Source: Mycolicibacterium tusciae
GTDB taxonomy: Bacteria > Actinomycetota > Actinomycetes > Mycobacteriales > Mycobacteriaceae
DNA length: 64,000 nucleotides
Direction: 5' to 3'
NCBI RefSeq assembly: GCF_002086795.1
Contig: NZ_MVIM01000014.1
Coordinates: forward strand, 1 to 64,000
Shown here: in pieces, positions 16,968 through 26,187 of the stretch
Numbering within the stretch: position 1 is the stretch's first letter
How the letters are laid out: each line of letters starts with the position of its first letter
Program-made: the position numbers and the translations under genes
The notes under the pieces: model-generated
Databases searched by the model: none
The model's input: only the letters and a program-made list of their open reading frames with translations
Told to the model about the DNA's origin: nothing

Positions 16968-16992
16968 GAGCTGCGTCTGGCAACATAGCGGC

Positions 16993-18525
16993 GTGCTTGG
17001 GCGGGGAGTCCTGACGAGACCGAAGACCATGGTGTTCGATTCCCTCGTCGTCGGGGTGTTCGCCGCCGCGCTCAGCATCGTCGGCGCGGGCCGGCCGTCC
17101 TTCTGGTACGACGAGGCGGCGACGATCTCGGCGTCGTACAGTCGCTCGCTGGGTCAGCTGTGGCACATGATGGGCAACGTCGACGCCGTCCACGGCCTCT
17201 ATTACGTGCTCATGCACGGCTGGTTCACGATCTTCGGACCGACGGAGTTCTGGTCGCGCGTCCCCAGCGCGCTGGCCGTCGGCGGTGCTGCGGCGGGCGT
17301 CGTGGTGCTGGGCAGACAGTTCTCGACGCGCACTGTCGCACTGAGCGCCGGTGTCCTGTGCGCGATCCTGCCGCGCGCGACGTGGGCCGGAATCGAGGCG
17401 CGGCCGTACGCGCTGACGATGCTGGCCGCCGTGTGGTCGACTGTTCTGCTGGTACACGGTGTGCGCCGCAACAACGACTGGATCTGGCTCTGCTACGCGG
17501 CGGCCATGACGGCGTCGATCCTGCTCGACGTGTACCTCGCGCTGATGTTCCTGGTACACGCCGTCTTCCTGTGCTTTCATCGTCCGCCCCGGACCGTCGT
17601 CGTACGGTTCGCCGTCGCCATGGTGTGCACATGTCTGGCGGTGGCGCCGTTCGTGCGGCTGGCCGTCGGTCAAGCGCACCAGATCATCTGGATCTCACCG
17701 GTGGGCCGCCGGACCGTCGAAGACGTGGCCGTTCAGCAGTACTTCGAGAGAAGCCCGTTGTTCCTGATCGTCTCCTGCTGTGTCGCCGTCGCAGCGATCA
17801 TCTTGTGGCGCTTCACATCTGCGGAACTTTCCGGGCCGGATCGCCAGTTGTTGGCCGTGGCCATCGCGTGGCTGGTGGTCCCCACCGCGTTGATCCTCGG
17901 CTGGTCGGCCCTGGTGCATCCGATCTACACACCGCGGTATCTGTGCTTCACCGCACCGGCGATGGCACTCGCACTGGGGGTGTGCGTTGGCGCCTTGGCG
18001 GTCCGGCCGTGGGCAGTCGCCGTCGTGCTGGCCGTCTTCACTGCTGCGGCAGCGCCCAATTATCTTCTGGTGCAACGCAGTCCGTATGCGAAATACGGAA
18101 TGGACTACAGCCAGGTCGCCGACCTCATCGAAGCGAAGTCCAAGGGCGAGCCGGGTGAGTGCCTGCTGGTGAATGACACCGTGACCTTCATGCCCGCGCC
18201 GATGCGCCCCCTGCTCGCGGCCCGGCCCGATGCCTACGACAAAGTCGTCGACATCAGCCTGTGGCAGACGGCGGTCGAGCGCGACGACGTCTTCGACACC
18301 AACCTGATACCGGAAGCGTCGGTAGGTCCTCTGAACGTCTGTCGCGTCCTGTGGATCATCACGCAGGCCGACCCGACACGGCCTGCCCACGAACAGAATC
18401 CGGCGATGGAGCCGGGCCCGCTATTCGGCGGCACCCCGGCCTTCGCCGTAACGCGTGAAACCGGCTACCGGCTGTTGGAGCGCTGGCAGTTCAACCTGGT
18501 TCAGGTCATCAAAGCGGAGCGATGA
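16993..18525 (+). CDS. GT-C fold glycosyltransferase (GT39/mannosyltransferase-like)
   Basis: This polytopic membrane protein of about 510 residues has roughly ten to twelve hydrophobic helices and a C-terminal soluble part. The first extracytoplasmic loop has FWYDEAATISAS, matching the catalytic acidic Asp-Glu of GT-C enzymes that use polyprenyl-phosphate sugar donors. PNYLLVQRSPYAKYGMDY lies before the C-terminal domain. The GTG at 16993 is chosen because an ATG at 16888 would translate the palindrome into the N-terminus; ATG 17029 is also possible. Acceptor and sugar are unknown. Confidence 0.8.
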   Translation: MLGRGVLTRPKTMVFDSLVVGVFAAALSIVGAGRPSFWYDEAATISASYSRSLGQLWHMMGNVDAVHGLYYVLMHGWFTIFGPTEFWSRVPSALAVGGAAAGVVVLGRQFSTRTVALSAGVLCAILPRATWAGIEARPYALTMLAAVWSTVLLVHGVRRNNDWIWLCYAAAMTASILLDVYLALMFLVHAVFLCFHRPPRTVVVRFAVAMVCTCLAVAPFVRLAVGQAHQIIWISPVGRRTVEDVAVQQYFERSPLFLIVSCCVAVAAIILWRFTSAELSGPDRQLLAVAIAWLVVPTALILGWSALVHPIYTPRYLCFTAPAMALALGVCVGALAVRPWAVAVVLAVFTAAAAPNYLLVQRSPYAKYGMDYSQVADLIEAKSKGEPGECLLVNDTVTFMPAPMRPLLAARPDAYDKVVDISLWQTAVERDDVFDTNLIPEASVGPLNVCRVLWIITQADPTRPAHEQNPAMEPGPLFGGTPAFAVTRETGYRLLERWQFNLVQVIKAER

Positions 18526-18526
18526 G

Positions 18527-19381
18527 TTACCAGACGCGGAGGTAGTCGACGAGCATGGACGCCGGGAACACGCCCGCAGCCGGGTTGCCGCCACCGGGCC
18601 CACCGACGGCGAGGGTGAACATCGGCTGCATCCAATAGCCGGGAATGCTGAAGGGCCACCGGAGATCACCGGGCCGGCCCGACACGGGGATCGGGTTGGG
18701 CGGCACATGGAAGTACGGTTCGGCACCATCGACGTAATCCCGCCAGAACGTGAAACCGTCCTCGCCCCAGTGCATTCGCCAGGTGTGCCAGGCGGTGTCG
18801 ACCATGCCTGGAATCGACTTGCCCTCCCAGGTCTTACCGTTGGACGCGGCGTGCACCGTGGTGCCGGGTGGCCACTGGTTGTTGCCGTACCACTCGAAGA
18901 CGTCGACCTCACCGTCGGGCAGCGGATCCTCGTTTACGGCCCAGAACGCCGGCCAGCAGCCGGGGGTAAGGCAGTCGAGCTTGATCCGCGCTTCCCACGT
19001 CTGGTTGATCATGCCGCGCCAGATGCCGCGCAGCTTGGCGCCGTAGTAGGTGCCCATCTCGTTGGTGGCCATCATCACCAGGTTGGAGTTGCCGTCCTGG
19101 AAGATGTTGCGGCGATCGTTACGGTAGATGCCCTGAACCGGCGGGTAGACCTCGTCCTGCCAGGTCTGGATCAGCCACTTGGCCGGGTCGGGCGCCGATC
19201 CGGCCGGGCCGTCGAACTCATCGTGGAATATGTAGGTTCCCGGGTCGGCAGTCGGCGGCTGCGTCGGCAGCGGCGCGCGCTTCATCGGGCTTGCCTGGGC
19301 TTGGGCGACGGGGATCGTGGCTGCCAACACGCCAAGACCCGCCATCATCGTCATCATGTTGCGGCGATCCATCTGGTGCAC
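18527..19381 (-). CDS. Secreted GH16 beta-glucanase-like hydrolase
   Basis: The 284 residues start with an export signal containing an Arg pair and hydrophobic core ending near AQA (residue 28). The catalytic GH16 motif is complete: Glu158-Val-Asp160-Val-Phe-Glu163, followed by WYG. Tryptophan-rich loops (TWEARIKLD, GCWPAFWAVN) line the substrate cleft. It likely cleaves beta-1,3- or mixed glucans outside the cell. A -10 hexamer TAGGGT six bases before GTG 19381 makes this start more likely than ATG 19372. Confidence 0.9.
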   Translation of the reverse strand: MHQMDRRNMMTMMAGLGVLAATIPVAQAQASPMKRAPLPTQPPTADPGTYIFHDEFDGPAGSAPDPAKWLIQTWQDEVYPPVQGIYRNDRRNIFQDGNSNLVMMATNEMGTYYGAKLRGIWRGMINQTWEARIKLDCLTPGCWPAFWAVNEDPLPDGEVDVFEWYGNNQWPPGTTVHAASNGKTWEGKSIPGMVDTAWHTWRMHWGEDGFTFWRDYVDGAEPYFHVPPNPIPVSGRPGDLRWPFSIPGYWMQPMFTLAVGGPGGGNPAAGVFPASMLVDYLRVW

Positions 19382-19387
19382 CCGCCC

Positions 19388-19393
19388 ACCCTA
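19388..19393 (-). promoter_or_regulatory. -10 element of a probable leaderless GH16 transcript
   Basis: On the minus strand TAGGGT fits TANNNT and is followed by six bases (GGGCGG) and the GTG start. This is the spacing of mycobacterial leaderless promoters. The same TAGGGT plus six bases occurs before echA6. Confidence 0.55.
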
Positions 19394-19457
19394 AAAGGAA
19401 GTTCACAGGTTTGGGTTCATTTCCGGGTCGCCCGTGTTGTATCTAACCTTTGCCGGC

Positions 19458-20069
19458 TCACACCACGGAGAACGACGGCGGCAACGCGGAGCGACCCGTC
19501 AGTGCCAGTAGCAGCGACTCTCCTCGGCCGGTCGCAATGGCCGTGCGCGTCGCGATGTCGAGGGCCTCTGCGAGTACGTCTTCGGAGACCTGGAACCAAA
19601 TGTCGACCGCCCTGGCGATGTCCATCCCGTGTACGGCCAGTTCGAAGACCCGGGTAGGTAAGTACGCGCCCAGTCGAATTCCCAGGCCGCCAATGACCTT
19701 GATCAACGGATCGCCGTGGACCGCTGTGAGCGCGCCAAGCACGTCTGAGACCAACGCGTCGACGGCGGCCGTCGGATCTGAGCCGAGATCCCTGCCCGCC
19801 TGTCTGCCGCGCTCGGCGACATCGGCGGGATCGATGCCCAGCGCCGACGGCGTCACCCGCACGTAGTACTCCTGCGGAGTCGCGATGTCCTCCCGGTCCG
19901 CGGTGGTCTGCAGGTAGCTGAGCACGGTGGTCAGCGAGCGCGACGTGTGGCCCACGAGCGCGCGGACGTCCCAGTCGCCCAGTCCGGGCTGGCCCCACGC
20001 GCCGGCCGGAATCTCGCGCACCAGCGCGGCGAAACTCGTCGCCGCCGCACGGTACGTTTCGATCGTCAC
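19458..20069 (-). CDS. Maleylpyruvate isomerase/DinB-fold protein
   Basis: The 203 residues match the mycothiol-dependent maleylpyruvate-isomerase N-terminal fold (TIGR03086-like): GDWDVRALVGHTSRSL with the helix-one His used for metal binding, and the conserved VFELAVHGMDIARA with a second His and Asp. The enzyme class uses mycothiol-linked chemistry on small organic acids; the substrate is unknown. Its GTG overlaps the citA stop (GTGA), so it is probably translated with citA. Confidence 0.85.
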   Translation of the reverse strand: MTIETYRAAATSFAALVREIPAGAWGQPGLGDWDVRALVGHTSRSLTTVLSYLQTTADREDIATPQEYYVRVTPSALGIDPADVAERGRQAGRDLGSDPTAAVDALVSDVLGALTAVHGDPLIKVIGGLGIRLGAYLPTRVFELAVHGMDIARAVDIWFQVSEDVLAEALDIATRTAIATGRGESLLLALTGRSALPPSFSVV

Positions 20070-21193
20070 GACCGGGCGACTTGGTCCCAACCCTCGACCG
20101 ACTCCGGGCTGCGGGGGCCCGGGCCGACGTAGATCGCGGCCGGGCGCACCAGCTTGCCGAGCCGCATCTGCTCGAGGATGTGCGCACACCAGCCGGCGGT
20201 GCGACCGCAGGTGAACATCGCGGGCATCATCTGGGTCGGTACCTGAGCGAAGTCCAGGATCACCGCCGCCCAGAATTCGACGTTGGTCTCGATCGCGCGG
20301 TCGGGACGGCGTTCGCGTAGCTCGGCGAGCGCGGCCTGCTCCAGCGCGGACGCCACCTCGAAACGGGGCGCCCCCAACCGCTTGGCGGTGGCCCGTAGCA
20401 CCCGCGCCCGCGGGTCCTCGGCGCGGTAGACGCGGTGGCCGAACCCCATCAGCTTTTCCTTGCGGTCGAGGATGCCCTTGACGACCGCCCGCGCATCGTC
20501 GGTCTTCTCGACCTCCTCGATCATCGGCAGCACGCGGGCCGGCGCACCGCCGTGCAGCGGTCCGCTCATCGCGCCGATGGCTCCGGACAGCGCCGCCGCG
20601 ACGTCGGCACCGGTCGAGGCGATCACGCGGGCGGTGAACGTGGACGCGTTCATGCCGTGCTCGGCAGCCGACACCCAGTAGGCGTCGATCGCCTCGACGT
20701 GCTTGGGATCGGGCTCACCCTGCCAGCGGGTCATGAATCGCGCTGTCACGGTGGAACATTCGTCGACGACCCGCTGCGGAACCGCGGGTCGATAGATGCC
20801 GCGTGCGGACTGCGCGACGTAGGACAGTGCCATCACTGACGCGCGGGCCAACTGGTCGCGCGCAGTCTGTTCGTCGATGTCCAGCAGCGGCGCATACCCC
20901 CAGATCGGGGCGAGCATCGCCAGGCCGGCCTGGACGTCGACGCGGACATCGCCGCTGTGAATCGGCAGCGGGAACGGTTCGGCGGGCGGCAGGCCGCGGC
21001 CGAACTTGCCGTCGACCAGCAGCGCCCACACGTCGCCGAAGGTGACGTGCTGGCTGACCAGATCGTCGATGTCGACGCCGCGATAGCGCAGCGCGCCGCC
21101 ATCCTTGTCGGGTTCGGCGATCTCGGTGGTGAAGGCGACCACGCCCTCGAGTCCGGGTACGAAATCCTCAGGAACCGTCGACACCGTAGTCAT
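20066..21193 (-). CDS. citA: Citrate synthase 2 (CitA)
   Basis: This 375-residue citrate synthase-fold protein condenses an acyl-CoA with oxaloacetate. Catalytic segments are visible: GALRYRGVDIDDLV, SGPLHGGAPARV with the active His, MGFGHRVYRAEDPRAR with the second His, and an Asp in the NVEFWAAVILD region. It corresponds to CitA (Rv0889c). It is the shorter, possibly citrate/methylcitrate-type, paralogue of GltA2, encoded about 1.7 kb away on the other strand. The start ATG at 21193 fits the family length. Confidence 0.92.
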   Translation of the reverse strand: MTTVSTVPEDFVPGLEGVVAFTTEIAEPDKDGGALRYRGVDIDDLVSQHVTFGDVWALLVDGKFGRGLPPAEPFPLPIHSGDVRVDVQAGLAMLAPIWGYAPLLDIDEQTARDQLARASVMALSYVAQSARGIYRPAVPQRVVDECSTVTARFMTRWQGEPDPKHVEAIDAYWVSAAEHGMNASTFTARVIASTGADVAAALSGAIGAMSGPLHGGAPARVLPMIEEVEKTDDARAVVKGILDRKEKLMGFGHRVYRAEDPRARVLRATAKRLGAPRFEVASALEQAALAELRERRPDRAIETNVEFWAAVILDFAQVPTQMMPAMFTCGRTAGWCAHILEQMRLGKLVRPAAIYVGPGPRSPESVEGWDQVARS

Positions 21194-21225
21194 GGGCAAA
21201 ATTCTCGCACCCGCCGCCGCGCCAT

Positions 21226-21242
21226 TTACTACCGGTCGGTAA
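21226..21242. promoter_or_regulatory. TetR-type operator between citA and pdxH
   Basis: TTAC-TACCGGTCG-GTAA is a symmetric element of 17 bases with an inner TACC-GGTC-GGTA. It is centred between the divergent citA and pdxH starts, about 35 bases from each. Such ACCGGTCGGT cores are common TetR-family operators. The nearby TetR gene (22105) is a candidate ligand, but no evidence links them. Confidence 0.4.
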
Positions 21243-21277
21243 TGGGTCGGCGAACCGCGCAGGCGTAGCGTGAGCGC

Positions 21278-21970
21278 GTGGCACCTCGCGACGACGACCA
21301 TCTGGCGAGAATGCGGGTCGAGTACGGCTCGGTGGAGAAGGACGGCAGCGGCGACCTCGACGCGGACTGGCTCGCCGACGGCTGGGTTGCGCTGCTGCAC
21401 AAGTGGTTAGCCGACGCCGAACGCGCAGGGGTGGCCGAGCCCAACGCGATGGTGGTGGGCACCGTCGACGCGCGCGGACGCCCGTCCACCCGCTCAGTGC
21501 TCTGCAAGAGTGTCGACGCCGACGGCATCACCTTCTTCACCAACTATGACTCCGCCAAAGGCGAAGAGCTGGCCCGGACGCCGTACGCATCGGCGACGTT
21601 TCCCTGGTACCTGCTCGGCCGCCAGGTCCACGTCCGGGGACCGGTCACGAAGGTTTCCGCCGAACAGACCGCGGACTACTGGTCCAAGCGCCCGCGGGGT
21701 TCGCAGCTGGGCGCCTGGGCGTCGCACCAGTCCGCGCCGATCGCCTCGCGTGCCGCGTTACTCGAGCAGCTGGCCGAGGTGACCCAGCGGTTCGCTGATC
21801 TCGACGAGGTGCCGGTGCCGCCGAATTGGGGCGGATACCTCATCTCTGCCGAGGTGGTGGAGTTCTGGCAGGGCCGGGAGAACAGGGTGCACAACAGGAT
21901 TCGTGTCGTCACCGATGCCGAGCTGCCGATCACCATGCACAACAGCCGCATCGAGCGGTTACAGCCGTAA
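21278..21970 (+). CDS. pdxH: Pyridoxine/pyridoxamine 5'-phosphate oxidase
   Basis: This 230-residue FMN-binding split-barrel enzyme makes pyridoxal phosphate. The motifs RPSTRSVLCKSVDADGITFFTNYDSAKG bind FMN phosphate, SKRPRGSQLGAWASHQS binds the substrate, and EFWQGRENRVHNRI lies near the C-terminus, with IERLQP at the end. A TAGCGT -10 element is six bases before the GTG start, so the gene is probably leaderless. It sits next to citA rather than at its M. tuberculosis position (Rv2607). Confidence 0.92.
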   Translation: MAPRDDDHLARMRVEYGSVEKDGSGDLDADWLADGWVALLHKWLADAERAGVAEPNAMVVGTVDARGRPSTRSVLCKSVDADGITFFTNYDSAKGEELARTPYASATFPWYLLGRQVHVRGPVTKVSAEQTADYWSKRPRGSQLGAWASHQSAPIASRAALLEQLAEVTQRFADLDEVPVPPNWGGYLISAEVVEFWQGRENRVHNRIRVVTDAELPITMHNSRIERLQP

Positions 21971-22104
21971 GTGCTCCGGCCGGATTCCCCGCCGGCGGTG
22001 GCCGGCGATCCCAGCGACGACAAAGTGTGACCTAGGGGGCCAATTGTCGGAGGGTGCCACTTTTCTCAGCGGCCTCTTACGTTGGCTGGCTAGCATCCGA
22101 GTTC

Positions 22105-22755
22105 GTGTCTGATCTCAGCGGGGAGGCAACCCTCGGGCTGCGGGAACGCAAAAAGCAACGCACCCGTGCCACCCTCATCGACGCTGCGGTCGACCTTTGC
22201 GAACGCCAGGGGTTCGATCGCACCACCGTCGACCAGATCGCCGCCGTGGCCGACGTCTCGCCGCGCACCTTCAGCCGGTACTTCGCCACCAAGGACGCCA
22301 TTGCGCTGGCCCTCATCGACGAGGTGCTGGAACAGACAGCCGTCGAACTGGCCCGCCAGCCGCTCGACGTCAACCATTTCGAGGCGCTGCTGAACGCCTA
22401 TCTCGCGATGGCCAATGCGGCGAAGATCGCGCCGGCCGGCGAGCTGTCGGCGGACCGGGTGATGTGCATCGTGCGGATCATCTTGTCGTCGTCGGCCTTG
22501 CGGCAGTCTGCACTGGAGTACCGCGGAAACGCCATCGACGCGGAACTCGCCAGGCGGATGGGACTGGGCATCGGCGATCGCGCGCCACGGCTGGTCTCCG
22601 CGGTGTGGGGTTCGATGCTCATGACCGCGCTGACCGGTCTGGCCGCAAGCGGCCAGGACGGTACCCAGCTGACGATCGACGACGTGGCCGCCCATCTGGA
22701 AGACACATTCGCCGAGTTCACCAGGCTCATGACGGGCAATCGGCAGCCGGTCTGA
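22105..22755 (+). CDS. TetR-family transcriptional regulator
   Basis: The 216 residues have the TetR DNA-binding domain at residues 8-58: LRERKKQRTRATLIDAA, GFDRTTVDQIAAVADVSPRT and FSRYFATKDAI. The remaining all-helical part is the ligand-binding domain. A TAGCAT hexamer (22091-22096) eight bases before GTG 22105 suggests a leaderless start, better than the ATG at 22054. It may control the palindrome between citA and pdxH or its own promoter. The ligand is unknown. Confidence 0.88.
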   Translation: MSDLSGEATLGLRERKKQRTRATLIDAAVDLCERQGFDRTTVDQIAAVADVSPRTFSRYFATKDAIALALIDEVLEQTAVELARQPLDVNHFEALLNAYLAMANAAKIAPAGELSADRVMCIVRIILSSSALRQSALEYRGNAIDAELARRMGLGIGDRAPRLVSAVWGSMLMTALTGLAASGQDGTQLTIDDVAAHLEDTFAEFTRLMTGNRQPV

Positions 22756-22860
22756 ACGTCTGGCGGCCCCCCCTCGGGCGGGATCGTTGGAATGGGACTA
22801 CCTTTTGAGGGACAGACACGACATGTTCTCGATATTCCTTGCAACGTAGAAGGGATCCCC

Positions 22861-24156
<1,296 letters not shown>

Positions 24157-24172
24157 GCACACCCCGCATCCG

Positions 24173-24200
24173 CCGAACGTGGGTTACCCGCACGCTTCGG
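24173..24200 (+). terminator. Hairpin terminator after gltA2
   Basis: CCGAACGTGGGT-TACCC-GCACGCTTCGG folds into a long stem: CCGAA pairs with TTCGG and CGTGGGT pairs with ACCC/CACG with one bulge. It starts 16 bases after the gltA2 stop. No T-run follows, as is usual in mycobacteria. Confidence 0.55.
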
Positions 24201-24211
24201 GCGGCCGGAGC

Positions 24212-24231
24212 GTGTCATAACTCCACACTCG
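24212..24231. repeat. Intergenic motif shared with 57.6 kb
   Basis: GTGTCATAACTCCACACTCG matches GTGACATAACCCAACACTCG at 57581-57600 in 17 of 20 positions. Both lie in intergenic space after a plus-strand gene. It may be a dispersed mycobacterial repeat or a regulator site. Confidence 0.5.
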
Positions 24232-24271
24232 GCGTCGTAACGCATTTCACTCGCGGTGGGGCTTGCCATCG

Positions 24272-24303
24272 CAACAGTTGTAGTTTCACAATAGTTGTGT
24301 GAA
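24272..24303. promoter_or_regulatory. Tandem palindromes, likely MarR operator of the efflux operon
   Basis: CAACAGTTG (24272-24280) is a perfect palindrome, and CACAATAGTTGTG (24287-24299) is a second, lying within the larger TTCACA-N7-TGTGAA (24285-24303). A TAGTTT hexamer at 24281-24286 could be the -10 element, so a repressor here would block polymerase. MarR proteins bind such sites; the MarR encoded as the second gene of this operon is the obvious candidate. Confidence 0.55.
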
Positions 24304-25759
24304 TGAAAGTGTCGTCCGCTCACTGAGCCCCAGGCGCAAGGCCATCATCTTGGTGTCCTGCTGCCTGAGCCTGCTGATCGTGTCGATGGATGCAACGATC
24401 GTCAACGTCGCCATTCCGAGCATCCGCAAGGATCTCGGCGCCACGGCCTCGCAGCTGCAGTGGGTCATCGACATCTACACGCTGGTGCTGGCGTCGCTGC
24501 TGCTGCTGGCGGGCGCGGCGGCGGACCGGTTCGGCCGTCGGCGCACCTTCCAGATCGGGCTGACGGTGTTCGCGATCGGCTCCCTGCTGTGCAGCCTCGC
24601 GCCCAACATCGAGATGCTGATCGCCGCGCGATTCGCACAAGCCGTCGGCGGTTCGATGATGAACCCGGTCGCCATGTCTATCATCACCCAGGTGTTCACC
24701 GGCCGCGTCGAGCGCGCCCGCGCGATCGGTGTGTGGGGTGGTGTCGTCGGCATCTCGATGGCGTTGGGCCCGATCGTGGGCGGGGCGCTCATCGAGTTCG
24801 CGAACTGGCGTTCGGTGTTCTGGATCAACCTGCCGATCTGCGCGCTCGCGATCCTGCTCACCGCGATCTTCGTCCCCGAATCCAAGTCGGTCACAATGCG
24901 CGACGTCGACCCGATCGGTCAGGGCCTCGGCATGGCCTTCCTGTTCGGGATCGTCTTCGTCCTCATCGAAGGCCCGAACTTCGGCTGGGGTGACGCCCGC
25001 ACCATCGTCGTCGCCGTCGTCGCGGCGATCGCCCTGGTCGCCTTCCTCCTTTTCGAGTCCCGACGCCACGACCCGTTCATCGATCTCCGCTTCTTCCGCA
25101 GCATCCCGTTCGCGTCCGCGACCGTGATCGCGGTGTGCGCGTTCGCCGCGTGGGGCGCCTTCCTGTTCATGATGTCGCTGTACCTGCAGGAAGATCGCGG
25201 CTTCTCGGCCATGGAGACCGGGTTGATCTATCTGCCGGTAGCCATTGGCGCGCTGGTGTTCTCACCGCTGTCGGGCCGGATGGTCGGACGATGGGGGAGC
25301 CGGCCGTCGATCGTCATCGCGGGTGTGCTGATCACCGCGTCGACGGTGCTGCTCACCTCCCTGAGCGCGACGACGCCGGTGTGGCAGCTACTGATGATCT
25401 TCGCAGTGTTCGGCATCGGCTTCTCGATGGTCAACGCCCCGATCACGAATGCTGCCGTCAGCGGTATGCCGACCGACCGGGCCGGCGCAGCATCGGCCGT
25501 AGCGAGCACCAGCCGACAGGTCGGCGTCAGTCTTGGTGTGGCGGTGTGCGGTTCGATCGCAGGGGCGGCGCTGGCGACCGCGGGCGCGGACTTCGCCGTG
25601 GCGGCGCGACCGCTTTGGGTCATCTGCGCGCTGCTCGGGGTGACGATCGTCGTGCTCGGCGTGTACTCGACCTCGCCGCGCGCACTGCGTTCGGCCGAGC
25701 GACTCGCACCGCTGATCGCGGGAACTGACGCACGACTGGAGGTCGCCAATGTCCGATAA
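24299..25759 (+). CDS. DHA2-type multidrug efflux MFS transporter
   Basis: The 486-residue protein has about fourteen membrane segments and the EmrB/QacA-family signatures: SMDATIVNVAIPSI in helix one, LAGAAADRFGRRRTFQIG (motif A) and the GVWGGVVGISMALGPIVGG motif C of drug antiporters. It probably exports drugs or hydrophobic compounds using the proton gradient. The GTG start overlaps the palindromic operator. It overlaps the MarR gene by 11 bases. Confidence 0.9.
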   Translation: MNESVVRSLSPRRKAIILVSCCLSLLIVSMDATIVNVAIPSIRKDLGATASQLQWVIDIYTLVLASLLLLAGAAADRFGRRRTFQIGLTVFAIGSLLCSLAPNIEMLIAARFAQAVGGSMMNPVAMSIITQVFTGRVERARAIGVWGGVVGISMALGPIVGGALIEFANWRSVFWINLPICALAILLTAIFVPESKSVTMRDVDPIGQGLGMAFLFGIVFVLIEGPNFGWGDARTIVVAVVAAIALVAFLLFESRRHDPFIDLRFFRSIPFASATVIAVCAFAAWGAFLFMMSLYLQEDRGFSAMETGLIYLPVAIGALVFSPLSGRMVGRWGSRPSIVIAGVLITASTVLLTSLSATTPVWQLLMIFAVFGIGFSMVNAPITNAAVSGMPTDRAGAASAVASTSRQVGVSLGVAVCGSIAGAALATAGADFAVAARPLWVICALLGVTIVVLGVYSTSPRALRSAERLAPLIAGTDARLEVANVR

Positions 25760-26177
25760 CCAACTGGCCGACGAGGTATGGCGCACCATGGCCGCGGTGG
25801 TGATCGACAACCGCGATTCGTGGAAGCGGGCGGTGGTGGAACGATCAGGCTTGCCGTTCAGCAGGATTCGCATTCTCAAGCGGCTGAGCCGTCGATCGAT
25901 GTCGGTCAAGGAGTTGGCGCATGCGGCAACCATCGACGCGCCTGCGGCGACCGTGGCGGTCAACGACCTCGAGGGTCGCGGGCTGGTGGTGCGCGAGATC
26001 GATCCGGCGAACCGACGCTGCAAGATCGTGTCGCTCACCGAAGACGGCCAGGCGATGCTTCGCATGATCGACGCGACCGAGGACCCGGCACCCGAGGCGC
26101 TGACGTCCCTCGACGACGCCGACCTCAAGCGGCTTCAATCGATTTTGGTGCGCATACAATCGCTCAGCGAGCGTTAG
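25749..26177 (+). CDS. MarR-family regulator of the efflux pair
   Basis: The 142 residues form a winged-helix protein, with recognition helix TIDAPAATVAVNDLEGRG (residues about 61-78) and wing REIDPANRRCKIVSLTEDG. It overlaps the efflux gene by 11 bases, so both are on one message. By analogy with other MarR-pump pairs it probably represses the operon from the operator upstream of the transporter until an effluxed compound binds. Confidence 0.9.
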   Translation: MSDNQLADEVWRTMAAVVIDNRDSWKRAVVERSGLPFSRIRILKRLSRRSMSVKELAHAATIDAPAATVAVNDLEGRGLVVREIDPANRRCKIVSLTEDGQAMLRMIDATEDPAPEALTSLDDADLKRLQSILVRIQSLSER

Positions 26178-26187
26178 CGCACCGAAA

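Noticed and set aside
16888..16992. N-terminal extension of the GT-C glycosyltransferase from ATG 16888
   Set aside because: The extension would translate a perfect palindrome and shows no signal or conserved sequence; GTG 16993 or ATG 17029 is more plausible.
24285..24303. TTCACA-N7-TGTGAA read as a CRP site
   Set aside because: The half-sites are in the reverse order (TCACA then TGTGA) to the CRP consensus; a MarR operator explains the nested palindromes better.
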